Of a stretch of DNA of 64,000 nt, positions 33,506 through 43,587 are shown piece after piece. The DNA is from Actinomycetota bacterium (GTDB lineage: Bacteria; Actinomycetota; Actinomycetes; S36-B12; CAIYMF01), in assembly GCA_026393115.1 (NCBI GenBank), contig JAPLAU010000012.1, positions 96,437-160,436 of the forward strand, written 5' to 3'. How positions within the stretch are numbered: position 1 is the first letter of the stretch; each line of letters opens with the position of its first letter. Made by a program: the position numbers and the translations under genes. The notes under the pieces are model-generated. The model searched no databases and had not been told where the DNA came from. It saw only the letters and a list, made by a program, of their open reading frames with translations.

Positions 33506-36373
33506 GTGTCCAAGGTCCGGGTCTATGAGGTCGCCAAAGAGCTCGGTATTGAGAGCAAGGTGGCCGTGGCCAAACTCCAGGAGATGGGGGAGTTCGTCCG
33601 TTCGGCGTCCTCCACTATCGAGGCCCCTGTTGTTCGCAAGCTACGTGATGCTTTCCCCGATGCCCCCGGCCCCAAGCCGGCGAAGAAGGCGTCAGCCAAG
33701 CCCAAGCCCGCTGAAGGCAACGACGCTTCGGCGCCCGTTGTTGAGGTGACGGCACCGGTTGTCGACGAGGTTGCTGTCGCTCCGGTTGAGGTAGTGGCAC
33801 CGGTTGCAGTTGAGGCTGCTACGCCCCCTGCAACTCCCAGTACGGTTTTCGATGTTCCGGCGGTAAGCGAAGAACCCGCTGCCCCCGCAGAGCCCACCGT
33901 GGCCGTGGCGGCTGCAGCAGCCGCAGCAGCTGCAGTGGCTGCAGTGGCTGCAGAGGCCGCCGGCCCGACTCCGGGCACGGTACCTCCGCGTCCGGCGGGT
34001 CCGCGCCCGGGTAACAACCCCTTCAGCGGCGGTTCCGGAATGCGCAGTACGGCGCGCCCCGGCAATAACCCGTTCACCGACAAGTCAGCACCGCGTCCGG
34101 CAGGTCCGGGCGCAGTGCCCGGTGCACCTCGACCCAACCCCGGCATGATGCCGCCTCGGCCTCAGCGGCCGGCGGCACCTGGTCGCCCTGGTGGTCCTGG
34201 TGGTCCCGGTGGCGGTGCTGGTCGTCCGAGTGGTCCTGGTGGTCCTGGTGGTCCTGGTGGACCCGGTGGCGGCGGTGGTCGTCCCGGTGGTCCCGGTGGT
34301 TCCGGTGGTGGTGCTGGTCGTCCCGGTGGAGGCGGCGGCGGGTACGCCGGGCGTCCCAGTGGCGGCGCTCCCGGCGGTGGCCCTGGTGGTCCTGGCGGTG
34401 GCGGTGGCGGTGGCGGTCGTCCCGGTGGTGGCCCCGGCCGCGGCGGTACGGCCGGTGCGTTCGGTCGTCCCGGTGGTCGTCCTGCACGTGGGCGCAAGAG
34501 CAAGCGCGCCAAGCGTCAAGAGTTCGACAACATGGCGGCACCGACCCTGGGCGGCATGAATGTGCCTGTGGGTCGCGGCGAGACCATTCGGTTGCCTCGT
34601 GGTGCATCGCTGACCGACTTCGCCGACAAGATCGGTGCCAACCCGGCAGCGTTGGTTGCAGCGATGGTCAAGCTCGGGGAAATGCTCACAGCCACGCAGT
34701 CAGTCGACGACGACACACTGCGCTTGCTCGGCACCGAGTTGAACTACGACGTTCAGGTTGTCTCGGCCGAGGAAGAAGACCGCGAACTGCTCGGTCGATT
34801 CGATCTCGAGTTTGGTGAGGACGAAGGCGACGACGACGACCTTGAGGCCCGACCCCCGGTCGTCACCGTCATGGGTCACGTCGACCACGGAAAGACCAAA
34901 CTGCTCGACGCGATTCGTGACACCAACGTCATGGGACGCGAGGCGGGTGGCATCACGCAGCACATCGGTGCCTACCAGGTCATCGCACCTCACGACGGTG
35001 TCGAACGTGCCATCACCTTCATTGACACCCCGGGTCACGAGGCGTTCACCGCCATGCGTGCCCGCGGTGCTCAGGTCACCGACATCGCCATTCTTGTGGT
35101 GGCGGCTGACGACGGTGTGAAGCCGCAGACGGTTGAGGCGCTCAACCACGCACAAGCAGCCGGCGTTCCGATCGTCGTTGCCGTTAACAAGGTCGACAAA
35201 GAAGGCGCCGACCCGACCAAGGTGCGTTCACAGCTCACCGAGTACGGATTGGTGGCCGAGGAGTTCGGTGGCGACACGATGTTCGTCAACGTGTCGGCCA
35301 AGGCCGGTACCGGTATCGATGAATTGCTTGAAGCGGTGTTGCTGACCGCCGATGCGTCCCTCGACCTGCGTGCCAACCCGCATCAGGATGCACAGGGTGT
35401 GGCGATCGAAGCGCACCTTGACCGTGGTCGTGGTCCGGTTGCCACCGTGCTGGTTCAGCGAGGAACTCTCCACCCCGGAGATTCCATCGTTGCCGGTGAT
35501 GCCTTCGGTCGCGTTCGCGCCATGCTCGACGAAAACGGTGACCCTCTTGAGTCGGCCGGTCCGTCGCGTGCGGTGCAGGTGTTGGGTCTGACGGCAGTTC
35601 CAGGTGCTGGTGATTCATTCCTCGTTGTATCTGAGGACCGCGTTGCTCGGCAGATCGCGCAGTCGCGTCAGGCACGTGAGCGCAATGCTCAGCTGGCGAA
35701 AATGCGACCCAAGCGCACTCTGGAAGAGTTCTTGTCATCGGTTGAAAAGGGCCAGGTACAAGAACTCAAGCTCATCCTCAAGGGCGACGTGTCCGGTTCG
35801 GTCGAAGCACTGGAAGACGCGTTGCTCAAGATCGATGTGGGCGAGGAAGTTGACTTGCGGGTGATCGACCGCGGTGTGGGTGCCATTACCGAAACCAACG
35901 TCATGTTGGCGGCGGCATCCGATGCCGTCATCATCGGCTTCAACGTGCGGGCCGAAGGGCGCGTGCGCGAATTGGCCGACCGCGAGGGTATCGACATCCG
36001 GTACTACACGGTTATCTACCAGGCGCTCGACGAGATCGAGGCGGCGCTCAAGGGCATGCTCAAGCCCGAGTTCGAAGAGGTGCAGCTCGGTACCGCCGAA
36101 GTTCGCGATGTGTTCAAGTCGAGCAAGTTCGGCACCATCGCCGGATGCCTTGTACGCGGCGGAGAGATTCGACGCAATTCGAAGGCCCGACTCATTCGAG
36201 ACGGTGTGGTTGTTGTCGAGAGCGCAACGATCGAGTCACTGCGTCGATTCAAGGACGATGTCACCGAGGTTCGTGACGGCTACGAGTGCGGTATCGGGCT
36301 CGGAAGTTACAACGACCTCAAGGTCGATGACGTCATCGAGACGTACGAATTGCGCGAAAAGCCGCGCGCCTGA
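33506..36373 (+). CDS. infB: Translation initiation factor IF-2
   Basis: The 955-residue protein has the IF2 N-terminal motif ([16 protein letters not shown]), then a long Ala/Pro and Gly/Pro/Arg low-complexity linker (about 60-335). The GTPase domain shows [32 protein letters not shown] and [10 protein letters not shown]. The later domains include the C2 fMet-tRNA-binding part. The linker codes for [12 protein letters not shown] runs from GGTCCTGGT-type DNA repeats, so its length may vary between strains. GTG 33506 follows GAGAG. The 150-base gap from ylxR has no clear gene. Confidence 0.95.
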   Translation: MSKVRVYEVAKELGIESKVAVAKLQEMGEFVRSASSTIEAPVVRKLRDAFPDAPGPKPAKKASAKPKPAEGNDASAPVVEVTAPVVDEVAVAPVEVVAPVAVEAATPPATPSTVFDVPAVSEEPAAPAEPTVAVAAAAAAAAAVAAVAAEAAGPTPGTVPPRPAGPRPGNNPFSGGSGMRSTARPGNNPFTDKSAPRPAGPGAVPGAPRPNPGMMPPRPQRPAAPGRPGGPGGPGGGAGRPSGPGGPGGPGGPGGGGGRPGGPGGSGGGAGRPGGGGGGYAGRPSGGAPGGGPGGPGGGGGGGGRPGGGPGRGGTAGAFGRPGGRPARGRKSKRAKRQEFDNMAAPTLGGMNVPVGRGETIRLPRGASLTDFADKIGANPAALVAAMVKLGEMLTATQSVDDDTLRLLGTELNYDVQVVSAEEEDRELLGRFDLEFGEDEGDDDDLEARPPVVTVMGHVDHGKTKLLDAIRDTNVMGREAGGITQHIGAYQVIAPHDGVERAITFIDTPGHEAFTAMRARGAQVTDIAILVVAADDGVKPQTVEALNHAQAAGVPIVVAVNKVDKEGADPTKVRSQLTEYGLVAEEFGGDTMFVNVSAKAGTGIDELLEAVLLTADASLDLRANPHQDAQGVAIEAHLDRGRGPVATVLVQRGTLHPGDSIVAGDAFGRVRAMLDENGDPLESAGPSRAVQVLGLTAVPGAGDSFLVVSEDRVARQIAQSRQARERNAQLAKMRPKRTLEEFLSSVEKGQVQELKLILKGDVSGSVEALEDALLKIDVGEEVDLRVIDRGVGAITETNVMLAAASDAVIIGFNVRAEGRVRELADREGIDIRYYTVIYQALDEIEAALKGMLKPEFEEVQLGTAEVRDVFKSSKFGTIAGCLVRGGEIRRNSKARLIRDGVVVVESATIESLRRFKDDVTEVRDGYECGIGLGSYNDLKVDDVIETYELREKPRA

Positions 36374-36388
36374 TCGAAGGGTTTGACC

Positions 36389-36856
36389 ATGGGCGACAAA
36401 CAGCGTGCGGCCAAGCTTGCAGATCGCATTCAGGTGATCGTGGCGGAGATGCTCGAGCGGCGGATCAAAGATCCGCGGCTCGGCTTCGTCACGATCACCG
36501 CGGTGCGGATGACGCCTGACTTGCACGATGCCACAGTGTTCTACACCGTGTTCGGTGACGATCGTGAGAAGTCGGAGACAGCCGTTGCGCTTGAATCCGC
36601 GCGCGGCATTATTCGCAGCGAGGTCGGAAAGCAAACCGGTGTGCGCTACACGCCCACCATTGCGTTCATTGCGGATGCGGTTCCTGAGAATGCCGCACAC
36701 ATCGATGACTTGCTCCGAGTCGCGGCTGAGGCTGACGCTCGCGTGCACGAGCAAGCGGCCCGAGCCACTCCGGCCGGGGACGCCGACCCGTATCGGGTGC
36801 CTCGCGAACTCAACGATGATGACGAGTCACTTGACGAGTTCGACGACGAGGGCTGA
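36389..36856 (+). CDS. rbfA: Ribosome-binding factor A
   Basis: The 155-residue protein has the RbfA KH-like fold: RAAKLADRIQVIVAEMLERR, IKDPRLGFVTITAVRMTPDL, and VGKQTGVRYTPTIAFIAD. It acts in 16S rRNA 5'-end maturation. The C-terminus is acidic (DDDESLDEFDDEG). ATG 36389 has GAAGGG seven bases upstream; an in-frame TTG two codons earlier is too near that site. Gene order infB-rbfA-truB is conserved. Confidence 0.94.
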   Translation: MGDKQRAAKLADRIQVIVAEMLERRIKDPRLGFVTITAVRMTPDLHDATVFYTVFGDDREKSETAVALESARGIIRSEVGKQTGVRYTPTIAFIADAVPENAAHIDDLLRVAAEADARVHEQAARATPAGDADPYRVPRELNDDDESLDEFDDEG

Positions 36857-36863
36857 ATCGCCC

Positions 36864-37760
36864 ATGCCGACAGCCGAAGGGCTTGTGGTCATCGACAAGC
36901 CCGTCGGGCTTACATCGCATGACGTCGTAGCACGACTGCGACGAGTGCTGGCAACTCGTCGGGTGGGGCACGCGGGCACCCTCGATCCCATGGCGACCGG
37001 GGTGTTGGTGTGCGGTGTGGGCCGGGCGACTCGACTGCTCGGACTGCTGGCGCTGACTGACAAGGAATACATCGCCACCATCCGGTTGGGCATCGCAACC
37101 CATTCCGATGATGCGACCGGCGATGTGGTGTCGGCCATCGGGGCCTGCCTTGATGACGTGGCTGTTGAGTCGGCGCTCGCGCCCCAGCGGGGCACCATCT
37201 CGCAGCGGCCGTCATCGGTGAGTGCGATCAAGGTCGACGGGAGACGGGCCCACGAGCGCGTCAGGGCAGGTGAAGACGTTGAGTTGGCGGCCCGAGAGGT
37301 GCAGGTGGCGGTTCTTGAGGCCGGCCCTGTACGCCATGTGTTGGTCGATGGGGTCGAGGTCACTGACGTCGACGTGCGCGTTGTGTGTTCCAGTGGAACC
37401 TACGTGCGAGCGATCGCGCGCGATGTGGGCATCGCTCTGGGAGTTGGCGGACATCTGACGGCTCTGCGACGCACTCGGGTGGGGCGCTACACAATTGAGC
37501 AGGCCCAGTCGCTCGACGCGTTGCTGGCCGATCCGCCCGAACCTGCGCGAGTGCTGGCGTTCGCCGATGTGGCGCGAACTGAATTCGGGGTTCTTGAGGT
37601 CGATGAGAATCAGGCGAAGGCGGTGGCCAGTGGCGTGCGCATCGCAGTCGACACCCAACTCTCGGGCACCGTGGCTGTGTTCGCTCCCGATGGACGGCTG
37701 CTTGCAGTCAGTGACGCGGTTGAGGGCACGTTGGTGCACCGGATGGTGCTGGCCGACTAA
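36864..37760 (+). CDS. truB: tRNA pseudouridine-55 synthase
   Basis: The 298-residue protein has the catalytic aspartate in GHAGTLDPMATGVLVCGVGR, the KEYIATIRLG strand and the RPSSVSAIKVDGRRAHER motif. The C-terminal part has a PUA-like region. It modifies U55 in the T loop of tRNAs. ATG 36864 is 8 bases after rbfA; the longer open frame overlaps rbfA out of phase and was rejected. Confidence 0.94.
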   Translation: MPTAEGLVVIDKPVGLTSHDVVARLRRVLATRRVGHAGTLDPMATGVLVCGVGRATRLLGLLALTDKEYIATIRLGIATHSDDATGDVVSAIGACLDDVAVESALAPQRGTISQRPSSVSAIKVDGRRAHERVRAGEDVELAAREVQVAVLEAGPVRHVLVDGVEVTDVDVRVVCSSGTYVRAIARDVGIALGVGGHLTALRRTRVGRYTIEQAQSLDALLADPPEPARVLAFADVARTEFGVLEVDENQAKAVASGVRIAVDTQLSGTVAVFAPDGRLLAVSDAVEGTLVHRMVLAD

Positions 37761-37786
37761 CCGGGTGGCTCTGGCAGGCTGTGCTC

Positions 37787-38716
37787 ATGTCCACGGAACC
37801 GAGCAGCGGCGGCTCGGTCGTCAGCATCGGTGTTTTTGACGGTGTTCATCGTGGACATCGCGTGGTGCTGTCCGTGGCCCGTGCCGAAGCCGATGCACGC
37901 GGGGTTCCGCTGATCGTCGTTACCTTCGATCCGCATCCGATGGCGGTTCTACGTCCCGACTCTGCTCCGGTTCCATTGGCGACGGTTGTTCAACGTGTGC
38001 ACCTGTTGGAAGCGGCCGGAGTCGACCGCGTTGATGTACTGACTTTCGACCAGGCGCTGTCACACCTCACCCCCGAAGAGTTTGTCGACCATGTGCTGGT
38101 CGATCGCGAACACGCGCAATGCATTGTGGTCGGCGAGAACTTCCGCTTCGGTCGCGGCGCGGCTGGTGGAGTCGCTGACCTTGCCGCACTCGGCGTTGCC
38201 CGGGGGTTCACCGTGCGCCCCGTGGCTCTTGAAGCCGACGATGCAGGAGCGGTGTCGTCAACGAGGGTGAGGTCACTGGTCGATGAGGGGAATGTCGACG
38301 AGGCTGCGCGGGCTCTCACGCGCCCACACCGTGTCGAGGGCATCGTGGTGCACGGTGACCATCGCGGACGCGAATTGGGCTACCCAACGGCGAACCTTGG
38401 AGTGACGGGTCGTCCGTCGATTCCTGCCGATGGGGTGTACGCGGCGTGGCTGATCGTCGAGCCTTACCAAGCGCACTCACAGCGGTGGCCGGCCGCGGTG
38501 TCGGTCGGTACCAATCCGACCTTCGATGAGGTTCCTCGCCGAGTCGAGGCCTACGCGATCGACGCCGGCAACGATCTTGACCTCTACGGCCAGCACGTGG
38601 CCGTCGACTTCGTATCTCGACTTCGCTCGATGCACGCCTTCGACTCGATCGACGCACTGATTGAACAGATGGCCCTCGACGTATCGCAGGCGCGCGAGCT
38701 GCTGGCATTGCGCTGA
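37787..38716 (+). CDS. ribF: Bifunctional riboflavin kinase / FAD synthetase
   Basis: The 309-residue enzyme has an FAD synthetase domain (SIGVFDGVHRGHRVVL, TFDPHPMAVL, VVGENFRFGRGAAGG) and a C-terminal riboflavin kinase domain (GIVVHGDHRGRELGYPTANL, VSVGTNPTFDEVPRRVEAY). It makes FMN and FAD, cofactors also needed by ThyX and the amine oxidase in this window. ATG 37787 was preferred over GTG 37781. The gene usually precedes rpsO; here a three-gene module intervenes. Confidence 0.94.
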   Translation: MSTEPSSGGSVVSIGVFDGVHRGHRVVLSVARAEADARGVPLIVVTFDPHPMAVLRPDSAPVPLATVVQRVHLLEAAGVDRVDVLTFDQALSHLTPEEFVDHVLVDREHAQCIVVGENFRFGRGAAGGVADLAALGVARGFTVRPVALEADDAGAVSSTRVRSLVDEGNVDEAARALTRPHRVEGIVVHGDHRGRELGYPTANLGVTGRPSIPADGVYAAWLIVEPYQAHSQRWPAAVSVGTNPTFDEVPRRVEAYAIDAGNDLDLYGQHVAVDFVSRLRSMHAFDSIDALIEQMALDVSQARELLALR

Positions 38717-38747
38717 CCTTTGCCCGCGCACACCATTTCCGAACCCC

Positions 38748-38794
38748 CTTCTGTGAGCAAATAACGCCCGATTCGGGCTGTTGACGCTCACAGA
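38748..38794. repeat. 47-bp two-tier dyad element downstream of ribF
   Basis: TTCTGTGAGC and GCTCACAGAA form a perfect 10-bp outer stem. Inside, after 7-base internal loops on both sides, GCCCG and CGGGC form a 5-bp stem around ATT. It lies 31 bases after the ribF stop and 57 bases before the MoxR-type ATPase. It could be a terminator without U tract, a structured RNA, or a protein-binding palindrome. The arm TGTGAGCAAATAAC has a superficial likeness to LacI-family operators. Confidence 0.65.
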
Positions 38795-38838
38795 ACGAGT
38801 CCCACGCGCGGCAGGCCTTCCGGCCTTGAACCATCAGG

Positions 38839-38844
38839 TAGATT
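38839..38844 (+). promoter_or_regulatory. -10 box of the MoxR operon (leaderless)
   Basis: TAGATT lies six bases before the ATG at 38851 and no ribosome-binding site is present. Confidence 0.5.
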
Positions 38845-38850
38845 CGCGAC

Positions 38851-39801
38851 ATGACTCCGGAAGAGGCCGCGCTGTTTCAATCGCGCTTTCGTACCGTCGC
38901 TACGAGCATCGCCGGTTTCATTCAGGGCAAGGCTGAAGTCATCGATCTGTCGCTGGTCTGTCTGTTGGCCGAGGGTCACCTGCTGATCGAAGATGTGCCG
39001 GGCGTTGGAAAGACGTCGCTGGCACGCAGTATCGCGGCCACGCTCGGAATGTCGTGGCACCGCATTCAGTTCACACCCGATCTGCTGCCCAGTGATGTCA
39101 CAGGTGTCTCGGTATTCCGTCAGGATGCTGGCCGTTTCGAGTTTCACCCCGGCCCGGTCTTTGCGCACATCGTGTTGGCTGACGAGATCAACCGGGCCTC
39201 GCCGCGTACCCAAAGTGCGTTGCTTGAGGTGATGGAGGAGCGCACGGTCACCGTCGATGGAGTGTCGTATACGGTGCCATCGCCGTTCATGGTGATCGCG
39301 ACACAGAACCCTGTTGAGATGGACGGCACCTTCCCGTTGCCCGAAGCACAGGTCGATCGCTTCCTGATGATGGTGTCGGTCGGCTATCCCGACCTAGCGG
39401 CCGAAACTCAAGTTCTCGCCAACTTGCACGCTGGTGTGCGCCTCGATGCGCTCACGGCTGTGGCGAGTGAGACTCATGTCGCTGCCATGGTGACCCATGC
39501 GGCGTCGGTGCACGTTGCCGAGTCAGTGATGGACTACATCGTCCGACTCACGTCGGCGACTCGAACGTTTCCGGGCGTGCGTCTCGGGGCGAGTCCGCGC
39601 GGAAGCGTCGGCCTTTTGCGTGCCTCGCGGGTGCTGGCGGCATCGGAAGGCCGTCACTACATCACCCCCGGTGATGTGCAGCGACTTGCCGTTCCCGTCT
39701 TGGCCCACCGACTGCTGCTGACCGATGTTGAGGCCGGGCTCGGAGCCAGTTCTGCGGTGATCAGCCGGCTGGTGGCGGCGACGCCCGCACCTCAGGCCTG
39801 A
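38851..39801 (+). CDS. MoxR-family AAA+ ATPase
   Basis: The 316-residue ATPase has Walker A (IEDVPGVGKTSLARSIA), Walker B (VLADEINRASPRTQSALLEV), sensor 1 (MVIATQNPVEMDGTFPLPEA) and the Arg finger region (QVDRFLM). MoxR ATPases act as chaperones for assembly or modification of partner proteins, most often encoded with a DUF58 protein as here. The DUF58 gene starts 3 bases after its stop, and a transglutaminase-like membrane gene overlaps that one, giving a three-gene operon. Confidence 0.92.
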   Translation: MTPEEAALFQSRFRTVATSIAGFIQGKAEVIDLSLVCLLAEGHLLIEDVPGVGKTSLARSIAATLGMSWHRIQFTPDLLPSDVTGVSVFRQDAGRFEFHPGPVFAHIVLADEINRASPRTQSALLEVMEERTVTVDGVSYTVPSPFMVIATQNPVEMDGTFPLPEAQVDRFLMMVSVGYPDLAAETQVLANLHAGVRLDALTAVASETHVAAMVTHAASVHVAESVMDYIVRLTSATRTFPGVRLGASPRGSVGLLRASRVLAASEGRHYITPGDVQRLAVPVLAHRLLLTDVEAGLGASSAVISRLVAATPAPQA

Positions 39802-39804
39802 CAG

Positions 39805-40872
39805 ATGCGCGTCTCGTCGAGAGGCATGGGCATTGGTGTCCTCTGTCTGATTGTCGTCGGGGCCGGCATTGGTCTGCGACTTCCCGAACTGGTGGCTGTT
39901 GCCGGCGGATTACTGTTTCTCTTGCTGGTGTCGGTGTTGTCTGTCGCTTTCCGCACTCGGGTCGAAGTCACTCCGCCCGAGGCGTTGCGAGTGCCTCGAG
40001 GACTGCCAGCCACTCTCGATGTCGCGCTGCTCGACCACGGAGCTCGCCCCCTGAGTGGAATGCTTTTGCGGCGACGTGGGGGAGTTGGCCCGGAGGTCGT
40101 GGGTCTTCCACGATTGCGCCCAGGCCTTCCGGCCGTTGCTGCGATTGCGATTCCCACTGGCAGTCGAGGCCCGCTGCTCATGGGGCCATGGGCGGTTGAG
40201 CGGGTCGATGCCTGGTTGTTTGCCCGCCGGGTAGTGACCCGAGTGCCTCCCGTGGAAGTGATTGTCATTCCGAGGGTGTACGCGGTGAGTGTCACGTCGC
40301 TGTTGGGAAGTGAGGGTGAGCAGCGCGCCAGCGTGATGTCGGGCAATACCGACGTCTCCACGCTGCGGGACTATGTGGTCGGAGACGAGCCGCGGCACAT
40401 CCATTGGCGGTCGTCGGCCAAGGCTGGAAACCTCATGGTGAAGCAGCACGTCGAATCACGTCGCCCGGGTGTTCACGTGGCCCTCGACGTGTCGGCAGCC
40501 TCGTATGCGAGCGCAATCGATTTTGAGGAAGCCGTCGATGTCGCCGCCTCCGTCGCCATCTCAGCGGCACTCACCGGAATCGCTGTTGACCTCACGACGA
40601 CGGCGGGTGAATCCGCCCGTGCAGGTGGCGGACGGCATGCGGGTGTGCTCGACCTGTTGTCCCGCGTCGACGTTGTGAGCGAGGTCGGTTCCACTCGTCG
40701 TTTTGATGAGGGAAGCGTGGTGCTGGTCACCGGCAGTCGAGGGCCGTCAGGCTCGGCGTGGGGCGCGCGAACGACGGTGCGAGTCGGCGGATCACCCGAC
40801 GTGGCACGTCCGACGGGTGGCGTCATTGCGGTGGCGAACGCGCGGGCACTTGTTGAATTGGCGGCACCGTAG
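39805..40872 (+). CDS. DUF58-domain protein, partner of the MoxR ATPase
   Basis: The 355-residue protein has two adjacent N-terminal membrane helices (about 8-45; VLCLIVVGAGIGLRLPELVA) and the DUF58 signature VGDEPRHIHWRSSAKAGNLM followed by VKQHVESR. The C-terminal part resembles a von Willebrand A-like fold with a VALDVSA strand that keeps the Asp but has a modified MIDAS pattern. It is expected at the membrane as the client or adapter of MoxR. Its stop shares a base with the next start codon. Confidence 0.87.
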   Translation: MRVSSRGMGIGVLCLIVVGAGIGLRLPELVAVAGGLLFLLLVSVLSVAFRTRVEVTPPEALRVPRGLPATLDVALLDHGARPLSGMLLRRRGGVGPEVVGLPRLRPGLPAVAAIAIPTGSRGPLLMGPWAVERVDAWLFARRVVTRVPPVEVIVIPRVYAVSVTSLLGSEGEQRASVMSGNTDVSTLRDYVVGDEPRHIHWRSSAKAGNLMVKQHVESRRPGVHVALDVSAASYASAIDFEEAVDVAASVAISAALTGIAVDLTTTAGESARAGGGRHAGVLDLLSRVDVVSEVGSTRRFDEGSVVLVTGSRGPSGSAWGARTTVRVGGSPDVARPTGGVIAVANARALVELAAP

Positions 40873-43043
40873 TGGGCGGCCGCGCTAAGTCAGGTGAACA
40901 GTGGGCAGTGCGCCTGGTTGCGTTGATTCCCGTGGTGCTGGTGGCGTTCGGCTGCCAGCAGTCGATCGGAATCGGTGCGACTGCGCTGCTGTTGGTGCCG
41001 GTTGCCATCCTGACCGGACTCCTCTGTGCAAGCGCCGGCGCATGGGTGGGTCTCGTCGCGGTTCTCGGAGCCGTTGTGGCCGGGCAGGTCGTCACCTCGG
41101 TCGTGTCGCCAGGAGTGCTCTCGGTGATCGCCGTGCTCATTGCCGCGAGTGCGTGGGCGGCACAATTCCTTGTGGCATCGCCGCGGCCGGCCTTGGCAGT
41201 GATTCCGCCGATTCTGGCACTGGTGGTGGTGTTGCTGATTGGCCTTGCCGGATCCGATGGGTCGTTGGTGCTCGCGGTCGGCGTCTCCGTTTCTCTCGCG
41301 CTCTTGTTATTTGTGGTCGGCAGTTGGACAGGTGCCGGGCAAGGCGGATCGGCGGCCGTGGTGCCCTCCGCGGGTGCCATTGTCTGGTCTGTGGTCGCCC
41401 TCGTGAGCGTCGGGCTGGTGGCTTTCGCCGCTGGCCAGGTTGCCGATGTGCTGTTGAACGAACCACCCCGTTTGGTCGACGTCAGTGCGCAACGACCACT
41501 GCCAGCGCCGGTTCCCGTTGACGTGCGTGACCCGCTGACCGAAGCGACTCGCTGGCAGACCCTGCCCAATGAAGCCACGCGCGAGCTTATGACCCTGCTG
41601 CCACCCGTGAGGGCAAGTCGCCCCATCTGGATTTCGATGCATCAGTACAACGGCGACGGGTGGGTCATTCCGCAGTGGTACGCGGGGGCAGACGGCGCTA
41701 TCGGTGCTGACCCCGGTGGCTCTGCGACTCAGATCTCGAAAGGTCGCCTCCGAATCGAAGTGGGGGCGGGTCTGCCCGGGCCCTGGGTGCCGGCACCCCA
41801 ACGGGTCACTCAGGTACTGGGCCCCAGCCCCGTGCGAGTCAACCTGCTGACTGGAACGGTGATTTCGGCCATCACGCCCATTGGCCAGCGGTTCGAGGTG
41901 CGCTACGTGGTACCGGTCGTCACCGACAAGCAACTGACAAGTGCAAAGCCGTCGTTGGTGCGAGGAGACCCCTCAACTCAACTACCGGCGGCGCTGCCGC
42001 CAACGATGGCGGCTTTGGCGACGAAGGTCGCGGCCAACGAAGGCACGTCGACGTGGTCGAGGTTGGTTGCGCTGTCGGAAGCGCTGCGCGCTAAGAAATA
42101 CACCGCGGCCCCTGCACGCGAGATGGGTCTGGAAGGGCCCGGGCGCACCCTGGACGACTATGACCTCGTGCTGGCCGACCGAACCGGATTTCAGGAGCAG
42201 TACGCCGCCATCTTTGCGCTGACCGCGCGGTCGTGGGGGATTCCCACTCGCCTGTGCATCGGATTTCTGCCCGAGGTGAAGGTGTCCGGAACGGTGGTGC
42301 ACGGGCCGGACACGAGCGTGTGGGCAGAGGCGCGACTGGCCGGAATCGGCTGGGTTGCTTTCCAGCCTTCCCCACAGGATCGCCAAGCAGGCCGGCCTGC
42401 TTACGTGCGGCCGACGGCACCTCAGGCCGAGACAGCCTCACCCTCGGCCACCTCAACGGGCGGCTCGACATCAGGCTCCACGACTTCGCCGAGCCCTGCG
42501 GGGGAGGGCAGGGAGGGGGGGAGTTCGAGTGGTGCGCTCCTACGCATCCTGTTCGCGGTGATCGCTCTCGCAGTGCTGGTGGCCCTGTGGCTCTTTGCCG
42601 TTGCTGTGCTCCGTCGACGCGATCGAGCGCGGATGGGTCGGGGCAGTGCGCAGCGAAGCGCCGCTGGGGCTTGGAACTGGGCGATGCGGTGTCTGGACGA
42701 GGCCGGTATGCGGCTGCCCCCTGATGCCTCGCCCGACCGCGTGGGTGATCTGCGCGATCGGCTCAGTGACGACCTGCCGCCTTCGGTCGCCGAGCCGTTC
42801 CGGGCTTTGGCGGCCGAGGTCAGCCCGGTGCTTTACGCGCCCGAGGGCGTCGTGCAGGTTCAAGCGGACCGTGCGTGGGCATTGGCAAGTGAGGTGGAGA
42901 ACGCCTGTGCGACCGGTCTCACGCCAGGTCGTCGACTCCGACGCCTGCTCGTGCCCGGTACGTCCTCCCGTGAGTGGGAGGTCGCCGAGGAGCCTGATAC
43001 CCTGTCGGAGACGGTTGTGGGGCGGGCGCCCCGCAATTCGTGA
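40872..43043 (+). CDS. Transglutaminase-like membrane protein (TgpA type) with lost catalytic triad
   Basis: The 723-residue protein has an N-terminal block of about six membrane helices (residues 10-200), an extracytoplasmic region, a transglutaminase-like core (about 380-510), a Ser/Thr-rich linker, another helix (about 556-578) and a cytoplasmic tail like DUF4129. In active members the core reads G-x-C-E-Q-F, H-A-W and D-P-T-P. Here the same places read GFQEQY (Gln441), DTSVW (Ser482) and FQPSP (Gln498), so Cys, His and Asp are all replaced. It is probably not an active transglutaminase or protease, but a binding or structural component of the MoxR–DUF58 module. Confidence 0.85.
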   Translation: MGGRAKSGEQWAVRLVALIPVVLVAFGCQQSIGIGATALLLVPVAILTGLLCASAGAWVGLVAVLGAVVAGQVVTSVVSPGVLSVIAVLIAASAWAAQFLVASPRPALAVIPPILALVVVLLIGLAGSDGSLVLAVGVSVSLALLLFVVGSWTGAGQGGSAAVVPSAGAIVWSVVALVSVGLVAFAAGQVADVLLNEPPRLVDVSAQRPLPAPVPVDVRDPLTEATRWQTLPNEATRELMTLLPPVRASRPIWISMHQYNGDGWVIPQWYAGADGAIGADPGGSATQISKGRLRIEVGAGLPGPWVPAPQRVTQVLGPSPVRVNLLTGTVISAITPIGQRFEVRYVVPVVTDKQLTSAKPSLVRGDPSTQLPAALPPTMAALATKVAANEGTSTWSRLVALSEALRAKKYTAAPAREMGLEGPGRTLDDYDLVLADRTGFQEQYAAIFALTARSWGIPTRLCIGFLPEVKVSGTVVHGPDTSVWAEARLAGIGWVAFQPSPQDRQAGRPAYVRPTAPQAETASPSATSTGGSTSGSTTSPSPAGEGREGGSSSGALLRILFAVIALAVLVALWLFAVAVLRRRDRARMGRGSAQRSAAGAWNWAMRCLDEAGMRLPPDASPDRVGDLRDRLSDDLPPSVAEPFRALAAEVSPVLYAPEGVVQVQADRAWALASEVENACATGLTPGRRLRRLLVPGTSSREWEVAEEPDTLSETVVGRAPRNS

Positions 43044-43101
43044 CTTTCACACCCTGATGCGGCCACTGCCGCCTCAGCCCGATGCGCCCGAGAGGATCAT
43101 C

Positions 43102-43371
43102 ATGTCGCTCGACACCACGGCCAAGCAGGCCGTCATCACCGAATATGCCCGCACTGAGGGCGACACCGGTAGCCCCGAAGTTCAGGTGGCCGTTCTGACT
43201 GCCCGAATCAACCAGCTCACCGAGCACCTCAAGACCCACAAGCACGACCACCACAGCCGCCGCGGGCTGCTGCTTCTGGTGGGTCGTCGTCGTCGCCTGC
43301 TCAAGTACCTGCAGAAGACCGACATCACCCGCTACCGCGAGCTCATCGAGCGGCTCGGGCTTCGTCGCTAG
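43102..43371 (+). CDS. rpsO: 30S ribosomal protein S15
   Basis: The 89-residue protein matches S15 throughout: [40 protein letters not shown] and [12 protein letters not shown]. It binds 16S rRNA helix 22 early in 30S assembly. The ATG has AGAGG upstream. The open frame extends upstream into the preceding gene and is not used. It precedes pnp as in most bacteria. Confidence 0.97.
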   Translation: MSLDTTAKQAVITEYARTEGDTGSPEVQVAVLTARINQLTEHLKTHKHDHHSRRGLLLLVGRRRRLLKYLQKTDITRYRELIERLGLRR

Positions 43372-43390
43372 TCACTTTCCTTCGTGCAAA

Positions 43391-43412
43391 GGCTGCGCCG
43401 TACGGTGCAGCC
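43391..43412 (+). terminator. Hairpin after rpsO
   Basis: GGCTGC and GCAGCC, extended by a G-T pair and CCG/CGG, form a compact stem just after the rpsO stop. There is no U run, so it may be a leaky terminator, or a processing site between rpsO and pnp as known in other bacteria. The remaining ~175 bases before pnp contain further GC-rich inverted segments (for example CGCGC-CA-GCGCG near 43467) but no gene. Confidence 0.5.
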
Positions 43413-43587
43413 TGACGGAGGCGTTCGACCACAACTCAATAACTGACCACTCAGACCGGGGGCGAGCGCGCCAGCGCGATCTCCAGTCGGTCCTCGGTAG
43501 TGGCTTCCGGGAATACCCCGTGGGCCTCGATCGAAGACCGGCAGATCGCCACCCGCGCTGCCCCCCTCATCACAAGGGAGGGCACCC

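Noticed and set aside
34085..34607. Long open frames opposite the infB linker (Thr/Gly- and His/Arg-rich)
   Set aside because: They are antisense shadows of the GC-rich Gly/Pro repeat; the composition is only that of the repeat and no start signal is present.
38748..38770. LacI-family operator after ribF
   Set aside because: Only one arm (TGTGAGCAAATAAC) resembles lacO and the dyad symmetry of the site does not have LacI spacing; kept as an unexplained dyad instead.
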